A stretch of DNA of 64,000 nucleotides, from assembly GCF_014356525.2 (NCBI RefSeq), contig NC_052505.1:13900135-13964134 (forward strand). Reading direction: 5' to 3'. Position 1 is the first letter of the stretch. Each line of letters begins with the position of its first letter. The position numbers were made by a program, and so were the translations under genes. Of the stretch, positions 57,301-64,000 are shown one piece after another. The DNA comes from Nilaparvata lugens. Taxonomy: Eukaryota > Arthropoda > Insecta > Hemiptera > Delphacidae. Under the pieces are notes generated by a model that was not told the DNA's origin, did no database searches, and worked only from the letters and a program-made list of their open reading frames with translations.

Positions 57301-60300
57301 GTTATTATGAATGTGCATTTTCGAGTGATAAAACACGATAACTTGCGCAACTCAATAATTATTAATATCCTATAAATCAAAATTTTGTTGACTTTCAGGC
57401 ATGGAGCAGAGGTGGTGGACCCTTCTCCCAGCAGAGGCCGACCCAACACATTTGCTGGAACGGGCTATCGTCTTGGACAATCATCAAATGATACTGAAGG
57501 TAGGCCTACTCAAATATCAGCTCACTTCTCCTACTCTCATTCGAAAATATACACCATGTCCCACGAAGAGGTCTACACATTCAATTTTATATTACGTGCC
57601 CATTCATGCATCGAACTTTTTTAAATTTTACACAGTTCACAAAGTAGGTTCCAAAAATATTCTGGGAAAATTTCAGCTCTCTAACCTTCATAGAAAAAAC
57701 AAAATGGCGGCATATTGACAAACGGTACTTTAAAAACATTGAAAGAAAATTTTCAATATGCCGCCATTTGTTTCTACGAAAGTTAGGAGCTGAAATTTTT
57801 TCCAGAATATTTTTAGAACCTACTTTGTGAACTGTGTAAAATTTAAAAAAGTTTGGTGCATGAATGGGCACGTAATATAAAATTGAACGTGTAAGGCCCG
57901 CCGCAAAGTAGATCCATGCTAATCCACGAAAAGCAATCCATGCCGTGGGATGTTTTGTAAACCATTGCTAGCTCCTCTAGATATATGTGTAATATATGCA
58001 ATGAATAATCCACTTGTTAGCTAAGCAACTCACGCCGTGGATGTGTTGTAAACCATTGCTATAGAATTATTCATAATCAATCAGCAGACAAGTGGATTAT
58101 CCATTGCATGTATTACACAGATGTCTACAGAAGCCTAGCAATGGTTTACAAAACAGCCCACGGCGTGGGTTGCTTTTCGTGGATTAGCGTGGGTCTACTT
58201 TGCGGCGGGCCTGAACCTCTTCATGAGACATGGAGTATATGAAACAAGTTGATGAAATGAAGAGAAACTTTACTAATGATTCACTCGTTGCACTGAAGTG
58301 GATTTAATTCAAGTGATAGTATTTATATATTTACAATTTCACTATGGATACAACAGGTAAACCCCCAATTATACTCCCTTAACATAACAATAAGACTTGA
58401 GTGTTATTCACTTGAAACTGACAGCATTCTTTACGAATAGCATTAATGCTTTCCATTCAACCAATGTTGACTGATCGAAGTGTATCTCACTATGATAGTG
58501 AGATACACTGATTGTATGATAGTGAGATACACTAATTTTATGATAGTGAGATACACTAATTGTATGATAGTGAGATACACTAATTGTATGATAGTGAGAT
58601 ACACTAATTGTATGATAGTGAGATACACTAATTGTATGATAGTGAGATACACTAATTGTATGATAGTGAGATACACTAATTGTATGATAGTGAGATACAC
58701 TAATTGTATGATAGTGAGATACACTAGTGATGATAGTGAGATACACTAGTGATGATAGTGAGATACACTAGTGATGATAGTGAGATACACTAGTGATGAT
58801 AGTGAGATACATCAAGTGTATGATAGTGAGATACATCAAGTGTATGATAGTGAGATACATCAAGTGTATGATAGTGAGATACATCAAATGTATGATAGTG
58901 AGATACATCAAGTGTATGATAGTGAGATACACTCTCTGTATGTACTGAGATTATAAAACGTTAAAACTCTAAACACTGTATAAGTTGATTTGTATAATTT
59001 TTAGTATTTTGAAGTCAAAATTAAATCAACAGTTCAATTGAGTATTTTGATAGGGCTACTTGATTGCAGAGAATCACTAGTACCCTTGTTATATTTTCTT
59101 TTTAAAGGACAAATCAATCCTTTTGAAAGGATACTTGATAATGCCATTATCGCTGAAACTATTCGTGTTTGATAACTATAGTGAGGTCCACGTGATAATG
59201 GCAGTGGATAAAGATAGAAGAATAGCGATGCCGATTCTCTGCATTAATTAATTTTATTTGTACACTGTAAAAAACATAATTGGTATCGTTGTGGACCTAT
59301 AAAAGGATAGTACCACCGGCTTTGTCGAATGATAGACAAGGATAGCAAAACCAAAGTTGATCTAATACTGTCATTATAACGTGGGCCTAACTATAGTAAG
59401 GATTCTAGTGATCCTCTGTAATTGAATCAATAGTATTGGTTCTTATCATTGTTGAACAATTGTACAATATTTACGTGAGAAAGGTTGAATCTTTTATTTT
59501 CATAAATGTTGACACCTATCAATAATTAAAATAGTTGTGTATTATATATTCATGTTGACATGCTTCAAATATAATTTCCAAGAAAAAGAAAGAAGAATTG
59601 GATTTCGAATACTCGAAAATGTACTGGTTATTGGGGAGAAATTCAAGTCTTTCAACCTACAATAAATTACTATTGTATAGACATATCACGAATTTATTGA
59701 AAAATTACATACATGTTTCAACACCTATGGACCAACAACAGTATCTGACTTCAAATGCAGCTCAATTTGTAATATAAATAAAAATATAAATCTGAGTACC
59801 CTTTTAAAATTATTCGTAATGTTTTCAGTGATAGCCTCACCGACCGAGGGCAACGAAGAGCGTAGACACTCGGAAGTAACTCTGAGGTTTTGGAAGGATG
59901 GATTCAGCGTTGATGACGGCGAGCTGAGAGAGTACTCCGATCCAAACAATGCCGAGTTCCTCGCCTACGTTCGCAGAGGGTAGGTTTCTATAGTCAGATT
60001 GGTTCATTTTATACTATCAGCATTCCTTGTGAATAACATGGATGGTTCTTAATCAACTGATGCTGGCTGAATCTAACTATATTACCTATAAAGTACCATA
60101 GAGAAAAGACAGCATAAGAAGATGGTAAAAGTCGTGTATGTTCCAAATTTCAAGCCGATTTTTTGTCAAATGAAGCCGTTTACTGTCGACTACTGTCTAT
60201 TATTATTGTTTTGGCCGGGCGAGAGTGTAAGAACGGCACTGTATAAGAGACTACTAGCGTCACATAGCTTCACGAGTAAGAACTACTATAGTGAGGTCCA

Positions 60301-62493
60301 CGTTATAATGGCAGTGGAGAAAGATAGGAGAACAGCGTTGCCGATTCTCTGCCTCAATTAATTATATTTTCATATTGTTATGAACAGATTTGGCAACAGA
60401 GCAAAGCGAGGAAGAGATAGCGCTATCCGCTTTGTTGAATGATAGACAAGGATAATGTTAATCACCACCAATGTTAATCAAATACTGCCATTATAACGCG
60501 CACCTCATTATAGGACTAACAACTTGAGCTAACAATTATTCTTGTCGTCATATTTGTTAGTTGAAATCAATCCAACTATTTCTACTCATTCACAGTCTGT
60601 TAAAAATATGTGCTGAAAGGTATTCCATTTTTTACAATAGAAGTAGCTTTTTAGTCTCAGTATGTTCTATTTATTCTTCAATTATTCATGATAACAGATA
60701 AGCGCAAGTTTCATTATTAAACCTATAAAGGTTTCTTTTTCCAGTCACGCCTATACCTATTGTATTTTTAATGATTATTTTTATTTGTAAAATCTATTTA
60801 TTCTATTTGACAATAAATTCATTATTCATTCATTCATTATTAAACAATCTTGTACACGTGAACCTATCATCACATACAGACTAGGTGAGACTAGACCTAG
60901 ATCTAGGCTAGATTGAGGAGTATTATTCTTCAATTATTTTTTATATTCCAATTCTTTGTAAATATGTTTTTTTTTTAGAATAGAAATTATTTCATTCCAT
61001 TCCAGTATCTCGATATGGGCTCACATTCATTGGCATTTTATTCTACAACAATCATATAAGTTAGGCCTATACAGTATAAGATTACAATAAGTATGTTCTA
61101 AGCGTCGAAATTGTATTTTTTCTTTTTCTATAATGTTATGTTTCTTTGACAATAAAGCTTTCATTCATTTTGTTTGTTAGGTTGGTGCCTCTGGAGTTGG
61201 TACAGAAGGCGCGGGGTGGGGAGGTGCATTTGAATATGGAGGACCATCACCATGAGGAGTACACCACGCCTAAAACTAAGGTCAAAGCTTTCGCGGGCAA
61301 AGGTCATCTGCTCGGAAGGTATGCTGCTAACTTATTAATCCTAATATCGGGGACCAAGCTTCGCTCTGGAGTACAAAAGCATAAACAAATTATTACTAAA
61401 TAAGAAATTATAATAACATTCATACAGAAATGTTCTATCTAATCACTGTAAATTGACGTTAATTCCCATAGAAATGTAAAAATTTCCCTCACAAAGGCCC
61501 AGTTGCACAGAAGCTGGTTAAATTTTAATCCTGATTACCTTCATGTGAACCAAATCAGAGAAGACCATTTCAAAAAGATGGTTCTACTGGAATTAATCAG
61601 AATTGAAAATACCCCGGCTTTTTTGCAACCGGCACTAAGTACCTGATTGAATGATTACAAAAGTTAAACAGCTGAGTCATAATTTTGACACGGTCCCACA
61701 CACATGAACTCGCTCACTCACTTCTTCCATCACCAACAGACGACGAAATAATTATTATCAGATGTTTTTCTAAGGATGAATTATAATTATCCTTTTAATG
61801 TCGTTCAGCGAGTTTTCCCAGGGATGAGACCTAGTGCAATCGAATCTTTATATTATAAACCTACTATTTTCTGAATTTAGTGAGAATCGTTAGAGCCGTT
61901 TTCGAGATCCGGTGAAATACAAACATATAAACATCTAAACTTCCAAACATATAAACAGAAATTGCTCGTTTAATAGTATAGGATTGATAAATCAAAGAAT
62001 TAGGGTGTGATCTCATTGGATGCGTATATGTGCAAGTGCACGCTTGGTTATGCATGACCAAGCGCGCACATGAAAAACAAACTACAGAAAGAGCAATAGG
62101 AACATTCACACTGCAACTGCAAGATTATTTCTACATTTAGACTGTTGTATAAATTAGAATTGAAACCGTTTTGTGATTTAGCCTGTAGTACTTTTTCTAG
62201 TACATTACTTTTTGAAGTACATTTTCTAGTAGCTCTGTAATTCTGAATGATTGAACAGATCAATGAATAAATTTGTGTCTGTGCTTCAGTCCGTCACCGG
62301 CCACAGTAGGCGCCGTGGGGGCGGTGGACCAGAAGGATGTGGCCGCCAACGAGGAGGCGGCACGGGAGGCGGCGAAGGTGGATGATGCCGCCCCCACCAC
62401 CACACTGCAGATACGGCTGGCCGACGGCTCCCGCCTCCAGGCCAGGTTCAACCACACCCACACCGTGGCTGATGTCAGGCGATACATCGTCAC
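48239..62493 (+). CDS. p47: p47/NSFL1 cofactor (UBA-SEP-UBX adaptor of p97/VCP), 3' end beyond window
   Basis: Adaptor of the AAA ATPase p97 in homotypic Golgi/ER membrane fusion (known for the family). Exons 48239-48343, 49579-49739, 54205-54366, 55808-55908 (or its twin 57399-57499), 59829-59979, 61181-61318 and 62290-62493 join in one frame to 340 codons plus two bases. Residues 1-45: UBA-like ([36 protein letters not shown]). About 50-140: acidic/basic linker with [20 protein letters not shown]. About 143-176: HGAEVVDPS...FAGTGYRLG. About 185-265: SEP domain ([55 protein letters not shown]). From about 310: start of UBX ([29 protein letters not shown]). The last exon(s), with the rest of UBX, lie right of the window. 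Exon 4 is duplicated. Confidence 0.93.
48752..49344. mobile_element. Decayed TATAGTGAGGTCC MITE in p47 intron 1
   Basis: Left AATGGCAGTAGAGAAAGATA and right GCCATTATAAGATGGATCTT with the subterminal GCAACGTTGCGGAGCTAGAA block. Ends degenerate. Confidence 0.6.
49579..49739 (+). CDS. p47: p47 exon 2
   Basis: Acceptor CACTTTCAG, then [20 protein letters not shown], an acidic stretch and a Lys-rich end ([13 protein letters not shown]); donor GTAAGT. 161 nt, ends with two bases of a Lys codon. Confidence 0.9.
50255..50964 (-). mobile_element. Mariner/Tc1-like element with long TIRs and broken transposase
   Basis: Ends CCGGGTAATTCAAAAAGGAC / TCCTTTTCGAATCACCCGG with about 100-bp inverted arms (ACAAGGTACATAGCTGGTTT in the left arm), TA on both sides. 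The minus strand encodes [46 protein letters not shown], then in another frame [20 protein letters not shown] and WEEIDY. QDGAPPH and W...[14 protein letters not shown] are the second and third acidic regions of mariner-type transposases. Truncated at the N-terminus and frameshifted near 50,540, so non-autonomous. Confidence 0.85.
51010..51370 (+). pseudogene. Non-LTR reverse transcriptase fragment with YADDL
   Basis: [54 protein letters not shown] is the reverse-transcriptase active site; GL.IN..KT and YLGS are the following conserved blocks. Truncated on both sides and fused to a different retroelement at about 51,365. Confidence 0.85.
51365..51470 (+). pseudogene. Jockey-like fragment upstream of the RT domain (left part of an interrupted copy)
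   Basis: [20 protein letters not shown] then ANLPNNVA. The [11 protein letters not shown] motif occurs just before the reverse transcriptase in Jockey-type ORF2. The matching next block is found 2.3 kb downstream at 53,765, so this copy seems split by an insertion. Confidence 0.65.
51471..51700. repeat. GTCGCC / CAACCAAGCTCC imperfect repeat block
   Basis: AGCCGATCCCCTA and AAGCTCCCCA words with inverted counterparts (GGAGCTTGGTTGTCG). Related to the GC-rich palindromic block at 53,285-53,605. Confidence 0.55.
51697..51940 (+). mobile_element. tRNA-derived SINE
   Basis: GGCTTTGTAATCCGGAGGCC then GGGTTCGAATCCCAGTCCGG contains a consensus RNA polymerase III B box (GGTTCGAATCC). It is followed by an unrelated body (AACACGTTAACCGTCGGTCC, GATCAGTTGCGACC) and a TATAATATTATAATAA tail. 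No complete tRNA fold with an acceptor stem. Confidence 0.75.
52259..52725. mobile_element. Non-autonomous DNA-type element, family X copy 3
   Basis: Starts TATATTTCGCACCTAGGGCC and shares CTCGAAATCGGTTTTCAAGT and ATCTGAATATCAGGAAATTG with 7,191-7,650. Lacks the GTGTGGCGAAAA right end. Confidence 0.65.
53285..53605. mobile_element. GC-rich palindromic element
   Basis: ACTGGTTAGGAGGGGACTCG pairs with CAGTCCCCTCCTAACCAGT; GACTCGTTGACTC and GAGTCAACGAGTC also pair. Several GGCTGTCGGG words. Sits in p47 intron 2 within the insertion that splits the Jockey-like copy. Confidence 0.65.
53765..53995 (+). pseudogene. Jockey-like RT fragment (right part), frameshifted
   Basis: [20 protein letters not shown] then [14 protein letters not shown], and in another frame [36 protein letters not shown]...G.FP and P.HKG are the first reverse-transcriptase blocks. 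Interrupted near 53,905. A run of AAGGGATTAAGGAA-type repeats follows (54,000-54,090). Confidence 0.8.
54205..54366 (+). CDS. p47: p47 exon 3
   Basis: Acceptor [60 protein letters not shown]; donor GTGAGT. FYAGGSE.SGQQ is a conserved p47 block. Confidence 0.92.
54534..54736. mobile_element. MITE (GTTTACACCAAAGTTATTAA ends)
   Basis: GTTTACACCAAAGTTATTAA pairs with TTAATAACTTTGGTGTAAAC; inner TTCTATTAGATTGAAC pairs with GTTCAATCTAATAGAA. About 200 bp in p47 intron 3. Confidence 0.8.
54870..55309. mobile_element. MITE (TAGGTTTATTTCACACGTAT ends); twin at 56,461-56,900
   Basis: TTTATTTCACACGTATACGG left and CCGTTGTATGTGAAACAAGC right are inverted; GGTTCTGTTTCGGATCGGTT pairs with AACTAACCGAACCGAACGG. 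Copied with the tandem duplication. Confidence 0.75.
55393..55632 (+). mobile_element. Retroelement 3'-end-like repeat (ACTAGCAGGTAACCC family); twin at 56,984-57,223
   Basis: Same order of words as 20,090-20,331: AACTAGCAGGTAACCCGTGC, AAATCTTGAA, ACCATCC, GATGCGTCATTC, TACATGTATAAG. Confidence 0.6.
55808..55908 (+). CDS. p47: p47 exon 4, copy A
   Basis: 101-nt exon, acceptor ACTTTCAG, donor GTAGGC. Reads (E)[20 protein letters not shown] then [18 protein letters not shown] and PF.G.GYRLG are p47 hallmarks. The exon lies inside the tandem duplication and appears again, apparently unchanged, at 57,399. Confidence 0.85.
55960..56300. mobile_element. Foldback with AATGGCGGCATATTG arms; twin at 57,551 carries a nested MITE
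   Basis: TACGTGCCCATTCATGCATC pairs with TGCATGAATGGGCACGTA, and AAAATGGCGGCATATTGA pairs with TCAATATGCCGCCATTT. In the downstream copy the distal arm end (AACCTCTTCATGAGACATGG, 58,212) lies after the 57,895-58,211 MITE, showing that MITE landed inside the foldback. Confidence 0.75.
57399..57499 (+). CDS. p47: p47 exon 4, copy B (duplicate)
   Basis: Same length, splice sites and coding bases as 55,808-55,908 by eye. 101 is not a multiple of three, so splicing both copies in would shift the frame. Only one can be used per mRNA for a full-length product. Confidence 0.8.
57895..58211. mobile_element. GGCCCGCCGCAAAGTAG MITE, second copy
   Basis: Ends GGCCCGCCGCAAAGTAGATC / CTACTTTGCGGCGGGCC. 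CACGCCGTGG words as in 12,169-12,396. The left 120 bp also occur at the end of duplication unit 1 (56,304-56,421), where the duplication junction cuts the element. Confidence 0.8.
58480..58940 (+). repeat. 24-bp minisatellite, about 19 units in three sub-arrays, in p47 intron 4
   Basis: Core ATGATAGTGAGATACAC. The first sub-array ends AATTGT (24 bp, about ten units), the second is shorter with TAGTG (22 bp, four units), the third reads TCAAGTGT (24 bp, five units). It begins at a palindrome (GTATCTCACTATGATAGTGAGATAC, about 58,481-58,505). All frames stay open, so the long ORFs here are not genes. Confidence 0.92.
59177..59395. mobile_element. TATAGTGAGGTCC MITE, short copy
   Basis: TATAGTGAGGTCCACGTGAT left, TCATTATAACGTGGGCC right, ATGATAGACAAGGATAGC subterminal. 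219 bp. Confidence 0.8.
59583..59705 (+). pseudogene. Jockey-like RT fragment in p47 intron 4
   Basis: Reads [20 protein letters not shown] then [16 protein letters not shown], aligning with KKKREELGIKYKKLYWLIGR NSILSIRNKVLLYKQI at 41,090. A short relic of the same family. Confidence 0.75.
59829..59979 (+). CDS. p47: p47 exon 5 (SEP domain, first part)
   Basis: Acceptor [55 protein letters not shown]; donor GTAGGT. 151 nt. Confidence 0.93.
60287..60512. mobile_element. TATAGTGAGGTCC MITE, short copy 2
   Basis: TATAGTGAGGTCCACGTTAT left, CCATTATAACGCGCACCTCA right, GATAGCGCTATCCGCTTTGT block. 226 bp. Confidence 0.8.
60513..61170. other. p47 intron 5 remainder
   Basis: AT-rich; no element with clear ends. 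CTAGACCTAGATCTAGGCTAG at about 60,890 is a small palindrome. Confidence 0.4.
61181..61318 (+). CDS. p47: p47 exon 6 (SEP domain, second part)
   Basis: Acceptor [53 protein letters not shown]; donor GTATGC. 138 nt. Confidence 0.93.
61494..61640. mobile_element. Small MITE (GGCCCAGTTGCACAGAAGC)
   Basis: GCCCAGTTGCACAGAAGCTG and the right end CCGGCTTTTTTGCAACCGGC are imperfect inverses; GGTTAAATTTTAATC-type words face GATTAATCAGAATT... in the other arm. Confidence 0.5.
62290..62493 (+). CDS. p47: p47 exon 7 (linker and start of UBX domain)
   Basis: Acceptor [28 protein letters not shown], an Ala-rich linker, then [32 protein letters not shown]; donor GTATCC. GC-rich unlike its surroundings. 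Ends after two bases of a codon. Confidence 0.92.
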
Positions 62494-62683
62494 GTATCCT
62501 TTTCATCCTTGGGTAACATTGGGTCAACATTATAATAGACAGTAGTCGAGAGTAATCGGCTTGAATAGACAAAACTCGGCTTAAAATTTGGAACATAAAT
62601 GACCTATACCATGGGATATCTTCGTATGCTATCTTTTCTCTATGATAACCGCTACAGTCTGTGATTAAGCAAATTGTCTATTA

Positions 62684-62902
62684 GGCTGGGCGCACACCGG
62701 TAAGACAAGACAAGTCACCACTAGTCAAGACCAGACAATACATGATCAGACACGTTTAGTCACAATACTTCACATAGCTACTTATTACGCAACTCACACT
62801 GATTAGTCATTGCAAATAGACATGTCTTCATAAGCAACTATGTAAAGTATTGTGACTAAACGTGACTTGTCTTGTCTTGACTAACCGGTGTACGCCCAGC
62901 CT
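62684..62902. mobile_element. TTAGTCAAGACAAGAC-family MITE, best copy
   Basis: GGCTGGGCGCACACCGGTAA left and TTAACCGGTGTACGCCCAGCC-type right end (CTAACCGGTGTACGCCCAGC), inner AAGCAACTATG / CATAGCTACTT. About 220 bp after p47 exon 7. Confidence 0.75.
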
Positions 62903-62924
62903 AACACAGAGCTTATGGGTCTCT

Positions 62925-63597
62925 TCACATTTAGCTACGCTACGCTGAAATACGTCCTATCTCTCAATGTGTACGTTCTGTGTACAGTAACTTGTTCAAG
63001 TTCCAATCGTAAATTGTTCCATCACGTGACTAGTGCAAAATGTTCCCATGGAACGCCATTTCAAAATCGTTGTTTCAAGCTTTTGGCGCGCATATATAAA
63101 GTTGATTTACAGTAAAATGTGTCGTTTACTAGCTGCGTGAATGAAGAAAGGCTGTTTTACCAACTTACCGTCTAGAAAAGAGTGCATTTCTTTTATTCCA
63201 TTACTCTCAAATTTTCTATTGAGAAAAATTCATTTAATGAATGGTTATCAAACATCATATTGTTGGTTATGTATTCTATGGCTATGCTATGGTAAACAAA
63301 TTATCAGCGCATGCGCAGAGAAGCAAGCAAACTACAATAATCGACCAATGAGAGTTCAGATAGTTGGAACTGTACCAGGCCGGACAATTTACCACGCTTC
63401 GACTGTGGAGCAGGATTTTGGAACTGGAACTGGTATCTGGTACAGAATCTGTCAAAACTCTTCCCATGGAACGCGGAACTTTTTACCTGGTAAATTGTGA
63501 ATCGGACAATTTACCACATTCCATGTACACAGAACGGGCTCACTGTTGGATCCAAGCTACGAATCTGTCCCGTTCACATCAGCGTAGCGTAGTTTTC
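62925..63597. mobile_element. Inverted-end element (TAGCTACGCTACGCTGA)
   Basis: TTTAGCTACGCTACGCTGAA left and ACATCAGCGTAGCGTAG right are inverse; GTACGTTCTGTGTACA pairs with TGTACACAGAACGG. GTTCCCATGGAACGC occurs near both ends. The open frames inside show no motif. Confidence 0.6.
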
Positions 63598-63599
63598 AA

Positions 63600-64000
63600 T
63601 ATTGGGATGTAGGACGGGTTTTTATGGGAAAAACAGCCGTATACCACACTGTATTAAAAGTACATACACACTCAACACATATAGAGCTGCTTAATTGTAA
63701 TTTATGTATTAAAGTTTAACAACAAAGTTTAAAGAAACAATGCACAGCTTTGATGAGTCAGTTTTCATGTTGAAACATGAAGTCGGCGCTCATCAGTGAT
63801 GAGGAAGCTACATATTTCTCATGTCACTGGTAAATTGAATAGAGCCTTGTTTGCATTAAGAGTAATGGCTAGAGTAGGGAGTGAAAAAACTGTTCTTTTT
63901 GTATATCACGCTTATTTTCTGTCAGTTATGAGATAGGGAGTTATTTTTGGGGAAAAAGTATAGAGAATAATGGAATATTCATACTGCAGAAAAAGCCATT
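63600..64000. other. Window end, nothing recognised
   Basis: No exon identified. The remaining UBX exon(s) of p47 must start beyond base 64,000. Confidence 0.4.

Larger units (their letters stand above)
54831..58013. repeat. Near-perfect 1,591-bp tandem duplication containing p47 exon 4
   Basis: Unit 1 54831-56421 and unit 2 56422-58013. The only difference I noticed is one extra A in the poly-A at 57,692 (AGAAAAAACAAAATGG versus AGAAAAACAAAATGG). The junction shares ACTTTTT. Each unit contains a TAGGTTTATTTCACACGTAT MITE, an ACTAGCAGGTAACCC retroelement piece, exon 4 and part of a foldback. Confidence 0.92.

Noticed and set aside
55808..57499. Mutually exclusive exon pair with different function
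   Set aside because: The two 101-nt exons look identical, so no protein difference would result; kept only as a duplication finding.
58408..58956. Several overlapping repeat proteins (MIVRYTNC and YLTIIQLV types)
   Set aside because: All frames of the 24-bp array are open by periodicity; it lies in a p47 intron.
62260..62596. Minus-strand ORFs over p47 exon 7
   Set aside because: GC-rich antisense shadows of the Ala-rich linker and UBX start.

Overview
The window is a repeat-rich, AT-rich animal nuclear locus. Its genes have long introns with GT-AG boundaries, and introns and intergenic DNA are packed with short inverted-repeat DNA transposons and 5'-truncated non-LTR retrotransposon pieces. 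The proteins and repeat content suggest an insect, and my guess is a sap-sucking hemipteran such as a planthopper. The species call is inference from general repeat character, not from a search.

Layout. (1) About 1-28,160: an Sfmbt-like Polycomb/MBT-repeat gene on the minus strand. The start codon is at 27,938; five introns are visible and the 3' part runs off the left edge. Six coding exons join in frame to give MBT repeat 1 and the first part of MBT repeat 2. Nested in one of its introns, on the plus strand (promoter about 1,952, ORF 2,444-3,385), is a secreted repeat-precursor gene. It carries an RxxR motif in every 27-residue unit, an RQKR site and an 8-cysteine C-terminal domain, and is followed by an eight-copy 154-162 bp satellite. 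Another Sfmbt intron carries a 1.38 kb tandem duplication that copied the end of exon 4 together with nested MITEs. (2) 28.4-32.6 kb: a 4.27 kb element with a perfect 28-bp terminal inverted repeat and an 8-bp target duplication. (3) 34.7-39.0 kb: two tandem copies of a 2.1-2.2 kb unit of unknown nature. (4) 40.4-42.2 kb: an ORF-like sequence apparently split by MITE and Jockey-like insertions. (5) 43.2-47.7 kb: a two-exon SIRT4 gene, minus strand, complete. (6) From 48.2 kb: the p47/NSFL1C (UBA-SEP-UBX) gene, plus strand, seven exons visible and the 3' end beyond the right edge. SIRT4 and p47 are head to head with 508 bp between start codons. One p47 exon (101 nt) lies in a near-perfect 1,591-bp tandem duplication, so it is present twice.

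The identifiable genes are housekeeping or chromatin genes with no evident shared pathway: Polycomb-type repression, mitochondrial NAD-dependent deacylation/ADP-ribosylation, and p97 adaptor function. The most distinctive features are the repeat-precursor gene, the exon duplications and the dense hairpin-forming DNA.
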